Assembly (NCBI GenBank): GCA_017404985.1
Contig: JAFRBK010000042.1
Span: forward strand, 1-42,805
Source: Clostridia bacterium
GTDB taxonomy: Bacteria > Bacillota > Clostridia > Christensenellales > Aristaeellaceae
Reading direction: 5' to 3'
Length of the DNA: 42,805 bases
Shown here piece after piece: positions 32,094 through 40,830 of this stretch. A program made the position numbers and the translations under genes. How positions within the stretch are numbered: position 1 is the first letter of the stretch; each line of letters opens with the position of its first letter. The notes under the pieces were generated by a model. That model had not been told where the DNA came from and ran no database searches. It worked only from the letters and a program-made list of their open reading frames with translations.

Positions 32094-33035
32094 ATGCAGC
32101 TAAGCGCAAAAACGCTCCGGCAGGGAAAATGGCATATGCGGAAAAAGATGATCCGGCAGCATTGGCCGCTGTACCTGTTTCTGCTGCCGACGGTTGTTTA
32201 TTTCCTGCTTTTCCGCTTTTATCCGCTTTACGGCCTCCAGCTGGCCTTCAAAAACTACCGGGTCGTGGACGGCATTGCAGGCAGCCCCTGGGTCGGGCTG
32301 GACAACTTCCGGCGCTTTTTCTCCACGGCGGATTTCGGAAAGCTGATGTGGAACACTCTGGGCGTTTCCGTATTTACCCTGATCTTCACGTTCCCGCTCC
32401 CGATCATCCTTGCGCTGCTGCTGAACCAGCTGCCTTCCCTGAGATACAAAAAGCTTGTCCAGACGACCGTTTACGCGCCCCACTTCATCTCTACCGTGGT
32501 CATGGTGGGCATGATTTTTCTGTTTACCTCGCCGTCCTCCGGCCTGATCAACAAGATCATCGAGGGCTTCGGCGGCAAGGCGATCCATTTTACAGCGGAA
32601 CCCGGCTGGTTTGTGCCGATGTACGTGATTTCCGAGATCTGGCAGTCCACCGGATGGGGGAGCATCCTCTATCTGGCCGCGCTGGCCGGCGTCAGCCCGG
32701 AGCTGCATGAGGCGGCGCTGGTGGACGGCGCCAACAAGTTCCAGCGGGTCTGGCATATCGATATCCCGGGCATCCTGCCGACGATCGTGATCATGATGAT
32801 TCTCAACGCGGGCAAGATCATGAACGTTGGTTTCGAAAAAGCCTACCTGATGCAAACCTCCCTGAATATCCGCGCCAGCGAAATCATCGCGACCTATGTC
32901 TACAAGCGCGGCGTGCTCAAGTCACAGATCAGCTTTGCCACGGCGGTGGGCCTGTTCGAATCGGTCGTGAACATGATCCTGGTGCTTATCGTGAACTGGA
33001 TCTCCCGCAGCGTGACCGATTCATCGCTGTTCTGA
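32094..33035 (+). CDS. Sugar ABC permease, LplB type
   Basis: The protein has 313 aa with about six transmembrane helices. The N-terminal block WPLYLFLLPTVVYFLLFRFYPLYGLQ... and the EAA loop HEAALVDGANKFQRVWHIDIP mark the LplB group of CUT1 permeases, which in characterised cases move oligosaccharides or alditol-containing sugars. AAGGGTGG lies 5 nt before the ATG; an in-frame GTG at 32085 overlaps that site. It starts 18 bp after the phosphatase gene. Confidence 0.9.
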   Translation: MQLSAKTLRQGKWHMRKKMIRQHWPLYLFLLPTVVYFLLFRFYPLYGLQLAFKNYRVVDGIAGSPWVGLDNFRRFFSTADFGKLMWNTLGVSVFTLIFTFPLPIILALLLNQLPSLRYKKLVQTTVYAPHFISTVVMVGMIFLFTSPSSGLINKIIEGFGGKAIHFTAEPGWFVPMYVISEIWQSTGWGSILYLAALAGVSPELHEAALVDGANKFQRVWHIDIPGILPTIVIMMILNAGKIMNVGFEKAYLMQTSLNIRASEIIATYVYKRGVLKSQISFATAVGLFESVVNMILVLIVNWISRSVTDSSLF

Positions 33036-33048
33036 GGGGGGTGAAGAG

Positions 33049-33948
33049 ATGAAAAGACCGCGCAACGGCATTGCCCTGAGCAGGGCGGACAAGGCCTTCG
33101 ACGTCCTGGACTATATCCTGCTGACCATCGCGTTCCTGCTGGTGGCCTATCCGCTGTATTTCGTCGTCATCGCCTCCGTTTCCGATCCGATTGCCGTGTA
33201 CGAAGGCCGGGTGATCATCTGGCCCATCAAGCCGACCCTGGAAGGCTATGCCCGTATTTTCAGCTATGAAAGCCTGTTCATCGGCTACAAGAACACCCTT
33301 CTGTATACCCTGATCGGCACTGCCATCAATGTGGTGATGACCATTACCGCAGGGTATGCCCTCAGCCGGAAGGAACTGGTCGGCCGGAATGTGATGATGA
33401 TGGGCGTCATGTTCACGATGATTTTCTCCGGTGGCATGATTCCGAACTACCTGCTGGTGCGCAGCCTCGGCCTGTACAACACGATGTGGGCCCTGATCCT
33501 GCCGGGCGCCGTGAGCACCTGGAACCTGATCGTCTGCCGGACTTTCTTCCAGCAGACGATCCCGGACGAACTCCGGGAGGCGGCGGAGCTGGATGGCTGC
33601 GGGGACACGGGGTTTTTCCTGCGGGTGGTGCTTCCCCTGAGCTCCTCCATCATCGCGGTCATGGTGCTGTTCTATGCCGTATCCCACTGGAACAGCTATT
33701 ACAACGCCCTGATCTATCTTTCCAGCACATCCAAGTATCCCCTGCAGCTGGTGCTGCGCAACATCCTCATCGTCAACACCCTGGACGATATGGTCAACGA
33801 CGTGGCGACACAGGCGGCCCAGCAGCGCATGGGCGACCTGATCAAGTACGGCATGATCATCGTCTCCTCCCTGCCGCTCCTGGTCCTCTATCCTTTCCTG
33901 CAGAAGTATTTCGTGCAGGGGGTCATGATCGGGGCGATCAAGGGCTGA
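33049..33948 (+). CDS. Sugar ABC permease, YtcP/LplC type
   Basis: The protein has 299 aa and about six transmembrane helices. The EAA loop is REAAELDGCGDTGFFLRVVLPL, and the C-terminus PFLQKYFVQGVMIGAIKG is the near-invariant end of the YtcP/LplC group. It partners the LplB-type permease encoded 13 bp upstream. Confidence 0.92.
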   Translation: MKRPRNGIALSRADKAFDVLDYILLTIAFLLVAYPLYFVVIASVSDPIAVYEGRVIIWPIKPTLEGYARIFSYESLFIGYKNTLLYTLIGTAINVVMTITAGYALSRKELVGRNVMMMGVMFTMIFSGGMIPNYLLVRSLGLYNTMWALILPGAVSTWNLIVCRTFFQQTIPDELREAAELDGCGDTGFFLRVVLPLSSSIIAVMVLFYAVSHWNSYYNALIYLSSTSKYPLQLVLRNILIVNTLDDMVNDVATQAAQQRMGDLIKYGMIIVSSLPLLVLYPFLQKYFVQGVMIGAIKG

Positions 33949-33953
33949 ATTTA

Positions 33954-33972
33954 CAAGGACCGGAAGTCCTTG
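33954..33972 (+). other. Intercistronic hairpin before the binding protein gene
   Basis: CAAGGAC, 5-nt loop, GTCCTTG in the 54-bp gap ahead of the LplA-type gene, no T tract directly after it. Possibly a stabiliser or partial terminator. Confidence 0.5.
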
Positions 33973-34002
33973 CAGATATTATATTTTTGAGGAGGAAGAA
34001 CT

Positions 34003-35586
34003 ATGAAGAAGCTCGTTTCCCTGCTCCTGGCGCTGGCCCTGATGATGTCCTGCGCCGCCGTCCTCGCCGAGGATTATTACCCGGCGGAGAAGGTCTCCTA
34101 CAATGTCTGGATCCGCATGCGCCCGATGAACGGCAACGCGGACGACATGGAAATCTTCAAAATTATGGAGGAAAAGACCAATGTCCACCTGAACTTCGAA
34201 CAGATTCCCCAGGCGGACTGGGAGGAAAAAGTCCTGCTGACCCTGAATGGCGGCGTGGACCTGCCGGATGCCCTGTATTCCGGCTATTCCCTGACTTCCA
34301 CCCAGCTGCTTCAGTTCGGCGGCCAGGGACTGCTTCTGCCCCTGAACGACCTGATTGAGCAGTACATGCCCAACTTCAAGGCCAAGCTGGAAGCCCATCC
34401 CGAAGTGAAAGCTGCGATCACGGCCCCCGACGGAAACATCTACTCCCTGCCGTTCTGCCGCTTTGACGGCCTGACCGGCCAGATCCCCAGCAATATGTTC
34501 ATCAACAAAGTATGGCTGGATAAGCTGGGCCTGCAGGTTCCCACCACAATTGACGAGCTGGAAGCCGTCCTCACCGCGTTCAAGGAGAACGACTGCAACG
34601 GCAACGGCGACCCGAACGATGAGATCCCCATGACCTTCAAGAATGAAGGATCTCAGCGCGACCTGGGCGGCCTGTTCGGCATGTTCGGCTATGCCGACAA
34701 CCTCTACGGCGGCCAGCACCACTTCTGCGTGGATGACGGCAAGGTCATTCTGACCCCCGCCACCGAAGGATACAAGAAAGCCTGCGCCTACCTGCATGAG
34801 CATTTCTTTGCCAAGGGCCTGATCGACCAGGAAGGCTTCACCATGGACAAGGCGACCTACAACGCCCAGAACCAGGGTGAGGTTGCCAACATCGGCGCCT
34901 ACTTCTCCTGGAACATCTTCGACCTGGGCTCCGCCCACATGGATGAGTATGTAGCCATGGCGCCGCTGCTCGGACCTGACGGAACCACCAGCTGGGGCTA
35001 TGTGACCTCTTCCGGCATCGAGACCGTGGGCCTTGTGCTGACCAAGGACTGCAAAGACCCGGTCAACCTGATCAAATGGGCTGACCTGACCTATGACGAC
35101 TTCTACGGCATGCAGCTTGAGTACGGCTGCATCGGCACCAATATTGTCGAGCTGCCTGCGGATGACCCGAGCGGCTTCAAGTATGACTATGTGCGTGAAT
35201 ATCCGGACGGCATGACGTATGACGAGTTCCTCTTCGGGAACACCTATCCGGACTCCTGCCTGGCCCTCTTCCGCGACTTCTATGACACGGTTCTGCCGAT
35301 GCCCGACAGCGCCAAGGCCAAGGACAAGATCAACAACGAAATGTACCTGCCCGTCGCGACCACCAAGTATTATCCGACCCTCCTCTTCAGTGCGGAGGAC
35401 AACGACCGCATCAATGACATCGGCACCGACATCATCAGCCTGATCGAGGAAAAGCGTGCCGAGTGGCTGGCCCGCGGCGGCGTGGATGAACAGTGGGACG
35501 AGTACATCGCCACCCTGGAAGCCATGGGCATGCAGGAATACATCGATATCTACCAGAAGACCTACGACACCGCCTACGGCAAATAA
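34003..35586 (+). CDS. Extracellular solute-binding protein, LplA type
   Basis: The protein has 527 aa, the long form typical of partners of LplB/YtcP permeases. The N-terminus KKLVSLLLALALMMSCAAVLAE can be read as a type I signal (cut after VLA) or a weak lipobox at MMSC. The body has family features such as the linker NGNGDPNDEIPMTF near residue 205. GAGGAGG precedes the ATG. It is the last gene of the operon, ahead of a terminator. Confidence 0.9.
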   Translation: MKKLVSLLLALALMMSCAAVLAEDYYPAEKVSYNVWIRMRPMNGNADDMEIFKIMEEKTNVHLNFEQIPQADWEEKVLLTLNGGVDLPDALYSGYSLTSTQLLQFGGQGLLLPLNDLIEQYMPNFKAKLEAHPEVKAAITAPDGNIYSLPFCRFDGLTGQIPSNMFINKVWLDKLGLQVPTTIDELEAVLTAFKENDCNGNGDPNDEIPMTFKNEGSQRDLGGLFGMFGYADNLYGGQHHFCVDDGKVILTPATEGYKKACAYLHEHFFAKGLIDQEGFTMDKATYNAQNQGEVANIGAYFSWNIFDLGSAHMDEYVAMAPLLGPDGTTSWGYVTSSGIETVGLVLTKDCKDPVNLIKWADLTYDDFYGMQLEYGCIGTNIVELPADDPSGFKYDYVREYPDGMTYDEFLFGNTYPDSCLALFRDFYDTVLPMPDSAKAKDKINNEMYLPVATTKYYPTLLFSAEDNDRINDIGTDIISLIEEKRAEWLARGGVDEQWDEYIATLEAMGMQEYIDIYQKTYDTAYGK

Positions 35587-35615
35587 GCCAATTCAGACGC
35601 CCCGAGGGGGAAGCG

Positions 35616-35644
35616 CCCGCTGCCATCACCGGCAGCGGGTCATT
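35616..35644 (+). terminator. Terminator of the transport operon
   Basis: CCCGCTGCC, 6-nt loop, GGCAGCGGG (35631-35639), then TCATTTTG, 29 bp after the last stop. Confidence 0.75.
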
Positions 35645-35730
35645 TTGACTTTGTAAGCATGAATATGGTATCTTTGCGTTGTGCGGCGCCAAAGGGATGC
35701 CGCAGAAACTGAGCGAGGCGTTGATACAGT

Positions 35731-36414
35731 ATGAAAGTCGGCATTGTTTCGGATACTCACGATCTTCTCCGGCCCGAGGTGACAGGCGCGCTTCAGGGAT
35801 GCGATTATATCCTTCATGGCGGAGACATCAGCAGCCAGCGTATCCTTGACCAGCTGGAACAGATTGCTCCTGTGAAGGCGGTTCGCGGCAATAATGATAA
35901 GGACTGGGCGGAACACCTGCCGTTATTCCTGGATTTTGAGCTTGGCGGACTTCATATTTATATGGCCCATAAGAAAAAAGACCTGCCCAAAGATCTGACT
36001 TCCTATGATCTGGTGATCTATGGGCATTCTCATCAGTATGCCGAGGTTAGGCAGGAAACTGCCGGCAAGAATCGCACTTTGCTGTTCAACCCCGGAAGCT
36101 GCGGGCCTCGCCGGTTTACCCAGCCGATCACCATGGCAATCCTGAGGATTGACCCGGACGGATGGGTGATCGAGCAGGTTCAGATCCCGCACACGTCCCG
36201 GGAAAAGGCTCCGAAGGCCGACAGCGGAAGCATTTACAAGCAGATTGAAGTAGTGGTTCGCGATACGGAAAAGGGCCTTTCGGTTGATTTGATCGCTCAA
36301 AAGCATAAGCTGGACCCGGCTTTGGTTGAGCAGATCGTCCGACTGTACGTGACCCATCCCGGTGTAACAGTGGATGGCATCATGACAAAGATGGGTTTAT
36401 TGGGAAAGCTTTAG
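35731..36414 (+). CDS. YfcE/MJ0936-type metallophosphoesterase with C-terminal extension
   Basis: The protein has 227 aa. All phosphoesterase motifs are present: SDTHD (7-11), HGGDIS, RGNND, GHSH and NPGSCGPRR. The catalytic part ends near residue 155; the remaining about 70 residues are helical and include an HTH-like stretch (VDLIAQKHKLDPALVEQIVRLY). The substrate is an unknown phosphodiester. It has its own region after the operon terminator. No clear ribosome binding site is seen; GAGCGAGG lies about 12 nt before the ATG. Confidence 0.85.
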   Translation: MKVGIVSDTHDLLRPEVTGALQGCDYILHGGDISSQRILDQLEQIAPVKAVRGNNDKDWAEHLPLFLDFELGGLHIYMAHKKKDLPKDLTSYDLVIYGHSHQYAEVRQETAGKNRTLLFNPGSCGPRRFTQPITMAILRIDPDGWVIEQVQIPHTSREKAPKADSGSIYKQIEVVVRDTEKGLSVDLIAQKHKLDPALVEQIVRLYVTHPGVTVDGIMTKMGLLGKL

Positions 36415-36522
36415 AAATCGAAGGAACAATACCCGATTGTTGTGCCTGACAATCAACAATACTGTGAAGAAAATCCGGGAGCAGGCCGGGTTTGACCAGA
36501 TTCGTTGGGCGGATGCAGGGAA

Positions 36523-37119
36523 CTATAGACGGGAAATGATCTTCTGGCTGAACAGGCCATGCTGATTACAGCAATAATACAGCCAGCCTGTTCCGCGGAA
36601 AAAGAATCTTGCTTCCGCGTTTCCTTCCGGATACAATGCTTTGATTTCGCAGCGATCAGGCGTCATGTACGCTGCAAACGACAGATAATGATCCTTGCCC
36701 ATGGAGTGATCCGAAGAAACATATATCTCATCTTCCACTCTCTGAACATTCATACAATGCATCTCATCCGGTTCTTCTGCATCCAGCGCCGGAAGCTGAA
36801 TCCCACAGCAGGAGATCAATGCGTCTCCTCTGGCAAACAGTACATTCCCACAGACAGGACAGACATAGAACAGGCTTTTCAGCATGTTTGCAGATCTGTT
36901 TCTGTTGACAATTGTTTGCCCGCACAGCAGCTCCGGAACAGACACATGCAGTGCCTTGCCGAGCGGCTCCAGCAGGGATACATCCGGGAATCCGCGCCCT
37001 GTTTCCCATTTGGAAATTGCTTTATCGCTCACACAGAGCTGATCCGCCAGTTCTGCCTGGGTCATCCGATACTTCTCCCGCAGTGCCCTGATCGTCGCGC
37101 CTGTTACGTAATGATCCAT
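36523..37119 (-). CDS. XRE regulator fused to desulfoferrodoxin-type superoxide reductase
   Basis: The protein has 198 aa. Residues about 8-62 are an XRE helix-turn-helix. Residues 84-106 form a desulforedoxin-like site with C87-x2-C90 and C104-C105. The rest matches the superoxide reductase fold, with the five iron ligands H121, H138, H144, C184 and H187 in the canonical spacing (H-x5-H and C-x2-H). The catalytic Lys of EKH is Met here (E119-M120-H121). A redox or superoxide sensor that binds DNA through the same chain is suggested. AAAGGAG precedes the ATG. It is divergent from the GNAT operon. Confidence 0.82.
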   Translation of the reverse strand: MDHYVTGATIRALREKYRMTQAELADQLCVSDKAISKWETGRGFPDVSLLEPLGKALHVSVPELLCGQTIVNRNRSANMLKSLFYVCPVCGNVLFARGDALISCCGIQLPALDAEEPDEMHCMNVQRVEDEIYVSSDHSMGKDHYLSFAAYMTPDRCEIKALYPEGNAEARFFFRGTGWLYYCCNQHGLFSQKIISRL

Positions 37120-37143
37120 TGATCATCACTCCTTTCGGGACCG

Positions 37144-37172
37144 AGCATAGCAGAAGGTGCTGCCATCTGCAA
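37144..37172 (-). promoter_or_regulatory. Promoter of the XRE-superoxide reductase gene
   Basis: Minus strand TTGCAG (37172-37167), 17-nt spacer, TATGCT (37149-37144), 25 bp before the start codon. Confidence 0.5.
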
Positions 37173-37218
37173 CCTACGCTCCGTAGAGACAGATGGGGAA
37201 ATCCAATCCCGGAAGCGT

Positions 37219-37272
37219 TTGCGAAATGCTCCGGAAACGTGGTACAATTTTTGCAGCTGGCGAAGCTGCAAA
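37219..37272 (+). promoter_or_regulatory. Promoter and leader hairpin of the GNAT/PIG-L operon
   Basis: TTGCGA (37219-37224), 18-nt spacer, extended -10 TGGTACAAT (box 37243-37248). A 9-bp hairpin TTTGCAGCT/AGCTGCAAA (37250-37272) starts right at the expected transcript 5' end and may stabilise the message or bind a regulator. Confidence 0.55.
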
Positions 37273-37328
37273 CTGTATTACTGACTGCATCAATGCATTG
37301 TATCCATTCGAGAAACGGAGGAAAACAC

Positions 37329-38408
37329 ATGGCGGAAATCCGGTTGAGACCGATGGAAAGCAGGGATTACCCTTCGGTGGAAGCTCTCTGGAATGCCTGC
37401 GTGAAGGCCGGGGAAGTTCTGTACTATCCGCTGACAGAGAAACGTTTTCTGGAAACCTTCGTCCGGCATGAGGGATGCGAGCCCGGCAATTTGCTGGTTG
37501 CCGAAACGGATGGCCGGATTACAGGCATGGTTCACGGCGTGGCGCCCGGAACCTTTCGCCTGTCCCGGCCGGGTCAGGCCTACCTGACCTGCCTCCTGGT
37601 GGCTCCGGAAGCCCGGGGACAGGGTGTGGGCTCCGCCCTGCTTCGGACGCTGAAAGCCCGGATGCGGGAAGCCGGCGCGGATACGCTGTATATCTCCAGC
37701 CTGAATCCTGTCAGCCTGGCCTGGCGGATTCCCGGCACGCCGGGGCATGACCACAACAATATGCCGGGACTGGATACCGACTGTGCGGGCTGGGGCTTTT
37801 TTCTCCACCGGGGATTTCAGGAAAAGTATCGGGAAGCTGCCTTTTACCGGGATCTGGCCGACTACCGCCTGCCGGAAGAAATCCTGATCAGGCAGGACCA
37901 GCTGCTCCGGGAAGGGATTCGCACCGGATATTGGCAACCCTCCTGGGGCGATCAATTTGACGGCATGTGTGACCGTGTGGGCAGCGAATACTGGCGGGAT
38001 GTGCTGGCCACGGAAATCACTGCCTGGAAAACCGGACAACCCAACGCGGATGAGCGCTTCTGGCCGGATGGCCGGCGGCCGGATGGGCCCAGGCCGCTCC
38101 TGACAGCGGTTTGCCAGGGGCAGATTGTCGGATTCACCGGCCCCGTGGACCGGCAGGAGAGCGGCCGGGGATGGTTTACCGGCATATGTACGGATCCCCT
38201 GTTTGAAAGGCATGGCATTGCTACGGTGCTCTTCAACCTGCTGATGAACGCCTTCGTTCAGGAAGGAGCCGCCTTTACAACGTTGTTTACCGGCCTGACC
38301 AGCCATGCCAGAAAGGTATACGAACGGGCAGGACTCCGTCCGATCCGGGAGTTTGCCTTGATGGCACTGCCGCTCAATGAGGAAGAAGAAGGGAGAATCA
38401 TCAAATGA
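37329..38408 (+). CDS. Tandem GNAT N-acetyltransferase
   Basis: The protein has 359 aa with two GNAT-like domains. The first (about 1-175) has a clear acetyl-CoA motif in LLVAPEARGQGVGSALL. The second (about 200-350) has CTDPLFERHGIATVLF, weaker in the R/Q-x2-G-x-G/A loop. Between them lies a His/Asn-rich segment (PGHDHNNMPGLD). The substrate is unknown. CGGAGG lies 7 nt before the ATG at 37329; the frame is open upstream without a site. It overlaps the PIG-L gene as ATGA, so the acetylase and deacetylase are made together. Confidence 0.85.
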   Translation: MAEIRLRPMESRDYPSVEALWNACVKAGEVLYYPLTEKRFLETFVRHEGCEPGNLLVAETDGRITGMVHGVAPGTFRLSRPGQAYLTCLLVAPEARGQGVGSALLRTLKARMREAGADTLYISSLNPVSLAWRIPGTPGHDHNNMPGLDTDCAGWGFFLHRGFQEKYREAAFYRDLADYRLPEEILIRQDQLLREGIRTGYWQPSWGDQFDGMCDRVGSEYWRDVLATEITAWKTGQPNADERFWPDGRRPDGPRPLLTAVCQGQIVGFTGPVDRQESGRGWFTGICTDPLFERHGIATVLFNLLMNAFVQEGAAFTTLFTGLTSHARKVYERAGLRPIREFALMALPLNEEEEGRIIK

Positions 38409-39100
38409 GCAAAACGATCATGGCTGTCGGTGCCCATACCGGCGACGCCCAGCTGACCTGCGGCATGCTCCTGGCGAAACACGCCATGAACGGCGACCGG
38501 GTGGTGATTGTGGATCTGACCGCCGGGGAACGCGGAACGCCGCAGGGATGGACTGTTCAGGACTTCCGCGATTATAACGCGGAATGTGCCGGCAGGTTCG
38601 CGGAAAAGCTTGGCGGGGTATCCGTTGTGCTGGATACGCCGGACGGCGAATTGGCTGATACAAAAGAAGAAGAACTCCGCCTGGCATCCCTTATGCGGGA
38701 ATACCGGACGGATGCGGTGCTGTATCACTGGAAAAACAGCCTGCATAAGGATCACGAGGCTGCGTTCCGGATTACGGAAAACGCGATTTTTTTCGCATCT
38801 CTCCCGACATTCGAACATTCCCTGCCTCCCGCCCCGATCCGCCGTTTCATGTGCGCTGAAAACTGGGAGGATGAACCCGGGTTTGTTCCGTATTACTGGT
38901 TTGATGTAACCGACTCCTTCCCCCTGTGGAAGGAAGCGATCCGGGAACTGTGGCTGGCGGAGCATTCCCCCAGTTTTCAGTACCTGCGCTATTACGAGGC
39001 TTTGAGTATTGTGCGCGGGGCCCGCATCGGCGTGGATCATGCCACCTGTTTCGCTGCGTCATCTCCTACAGCCATGCGGCAGAAGCTGGATCTGCTGTAG
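38405..39100 (+). CDS. PIG-L/LmbE-family deacetylase, variant active site
   Basis: The protein has 231 aa. Family motifs are AHTGD (10-14) and HKDHEA with H114, D116 and H117. In canonical enzymes the first motif is AHPDD, where the first Asp is the general base and the second binds zinc; here they are Gly13 and Asp14. Zinc binding by H11, D14 and H117 seems kept, but the base is missing. It is either a subfamily using another residue or catalytically altered. It is translationally coupled (ATGA) to the double GNAT. Confidence 0.85.
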   Translation: MSKTIMAVGAHTGDAQLTCGMLLAKHAMNGDRVVIVDLTAGERGTPQGWTVQDFRDYNAECAGRFAEKLGGVSVVLDTPDGELADTKEEELRLASLMREYRTDAVLYHWKNSLHKDHEAAFRITENAIFFASLPTFEHSLPPAPIRRFMCAENWEDEPGFVPYYWFDVTDSFPLWKEAIRELWLAEHSPSFQYLRYYEALSIVRGARIGVDHATCFAASSPTAMRQKLDLL

Positions 39101-39147
39101 CAGGGAATCCACTCAGCGCAACCTCCAGGCTGATCGTTTCTGTATTT

Positions 39148-39678
39148 TCAGGACTCATTCACCAGTTTCCCGGTCATATGATCAACGGTCAGTTCCAGAC
39201 ACTGTACCCGGGGAAGTGCATTTTGCAGTTCACGCTGAATATATTCATCATCGTCGGTAAACTTCCGGCACAGGTTGGTACCGATCAATCTTGCTTTCTC
39301 TTCATCCGTGACCAGCGCAATCCGCCCAAAAACGATCACGCTGTTTACATTCAGAGCCCATTCCCCTGCTTTACGGTATCCGGCATCCCAGACGCAGTAG
39401 CTGACCTTATTGCATTTGGCGATGGCATCGATCTTATGTCCTGTCTTTGCGCCATGGAAGTAGATTTTTCCATCTTCCGGATTGTACCAATGATTCAGCG
39501 GGATACCATAAGGATATCCATCATCACCAAGCATGGAGAGCACACCGCGCTTTTCCTCCCGCAGGATACGGATGCAATCAGCCTCGCTGATCTGCTGTTT
39601 GATTCGCCTCATCTGCCTGAACATCCCTTGCTTCTCAGACGTAACCTGCTCATCATTCATGAATGCAGTTTCAGACAT
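39148..39678 (-). CDS. Pyridoxamine 5'-phosphate oxidase-like flavoprotein (Nim type)
   Basis: The protein has 176 aa. The split-barrel flavin fold is seen in KRGVLSMLGDDGYPYGIPLNHWY, IYFHGAKTGHKIDAI and NKVSYCVWDAG, as in the NimA-type (5-nitroimidazole reductase) branch of the PNPOx superfamily, common in anaerobes. The actual substrate is unknown. GGAGG lies 8 nt before the ATG at 39678. The 381-bp gap up to 40059 holds the SDR promoter; a 60-codon frame there (39891-40073) has no support. Confidence 0.85.
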   Translation of the reverse strand: MSETAFMNDEQVTSEKQGMFRQMRRIKQQISEADCIRILREEKRGVLSMLGDDGYPYGIPLNHWYNPEDGKIYFHGAKTGHKIDAIAKCNKVSYCVWDAGYRKAGEWALNVNSVIVFGRIALVTDEEKARLIGTNLCRKFTDDDEYIQRELQNALPRVQCLELTVDHMTGKLVNES

Positions 39679-39911
39679 GATCAACACCTCCGAAAAAGTA
39701 GGGGGAACAGAAATATTCTACTTCATTATATGCAACTGCGAATCAAATCGCAAGATGAATCAATACGCGCTGAACAGTGATTTCAGTGAGCCCAAACAGG
39801 AAAAACATGGCTGCCAGACATTTTGCGTCCTCGCCGGATCATCCGATTTCCCGGCTGCAGCTTTGAATACCGGGAATAATACAGAAAAATGTGATCGGGT
39901 ATCGAAAAAGG

Positions 39912-39940
39912 TTGGTTATTGTTACGGCCTGTGTTATACT
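39912..39940 (+). promoter_or_regulatory. Promoter of the SDR-acyltransferase operon
   Basis: TTGGTT (39912-39917), 17-nt spacer, TATACT (39935-39940), about 120 bp before the SDR start. Confidence 0.5.
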
Positions 39941-40059
39941 CCTTGCAGAACAAGAAAAGAAACGGAGACAGCATCCCCTGCAAGGCCCGGCGAAGCGTAC
40001 GGAAGAAGATAACAGCCCTTTTGCGGAGAGCTTTGAACGATTAATCCAGGAGGCATTGC

Positions 40060-40830
40060 ATGAGAATGTTTGACGGAAAGGTTGCGGTCGTTACCGGCGG
40101 AGCCCATGGGATCGGCAAAGCAATTGCGGATGCATTTGTCCGCGAAGGCGCTACGGCCCATATTATCGACAGGCAGCCCGGAAACTGGTTTGTCGGTGAT
40201 GTGTCGGATAAAGAAGCCCTGGAACGTTTTTCCGGATTGGTTGCGGAGAAAAGCGGGCATGTTGATTATCTGATCAATAATGCCTTACCGATCATGAAGG
40301 GAATCGACGAATGCTCCTGGGAGGAGTTTTCCTATGCACTGGGCGTTGGCGTTACAGCTCCCTTCTATCTGACAAAGCTTTTCATGCCGTATTTTGCACC
40401 GGATGCGGCTGTAATCAATATTGCTTCTTCCCGTGACCGGATGAGCCAGCCGCAGACGGAAAGCTATACCGCAGCGAAAGGCGGAATTGCCGCTTTGACA
40501 CATGCCCTGGCAATCAGCCTGGCCGGAAAAGTCAGGGTGAACAGTATTTCCCCAGGCTGGATTGATACAACCGGAAGTGAGATATCAGGTGCAGATGCAC
40601 TGCAACAACCTGCAGGCAGAGTCGGTAAACCTGAAGATATTGCTGAGATGGCTTTGTTTCTCTGTTCGGAAAAAGCCGGGTTTATCACCGGAGAAAACAT
40701 CTGCATTGACGGCGGCATGACAAAACTCATGATTTATCATGGAGAGCATGGGTGGGAGTACTTAAGAAACGGAGCGGCGTCAGAAGGCAGCGCTTCCTTA
40801 CAGGAGGGAAACCATGCTGGAATTCTATGA
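40060..40830 (+). CDS. Short-chain dehydrogenase/reductase
   Basis: The protein has 256 aa. TGGAHGIG (12-19) binds the nucleotide, NNA lies near 73, and the catalytic set is S123/S124, Y136 and K140 (YTAAK). Asp after the second strand is replaced by IIDRQ context, compatible with NAD(H). The last about 25 residues extend past the usual IDGG end. AGGAGG precedes the ATG. Its 3' end overlaps the acyltransferase gene by 17 bp, so the two are coupled; a ketone/alcohol step before or after acyl transfer is possible. Confidence 0.9.
   Translation: MRMFDGKVAVVTGGAHGIGKAIADAFVREGATAHIIDRQPGNWFVGDVSDKEALERFSGLVAEKSGHVDYLINNALPIMKGIDECSWEEFSYALGVGVTAPFYLTKLFMPYFAPDAAVINIASSRDRMSQPQTESYTAAKGGIAALTHALAISLAGKVRVNSISPGWIDTTGSEISGADALQQPAGRVGKPEDIAEMALFLCSEKAGFITGENICIDGGMTKLMIYHGEHGWEYLRNGAASEGSASLQEGNHAGIL

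Noticed and set aside
36464-36565. 33-codon frame resembling the end of a larger protein (VKKIREQAGFDQIRW)
   Set aside because: No start site or upstream coding part, and it overlaps the 3' end of the XRE gene; at most a worn remnant.
39891-40073. 60-codon frame before the SDR gene
   Set aside because: It contains the SDR promoter and ribosome binding site and shows no family features.
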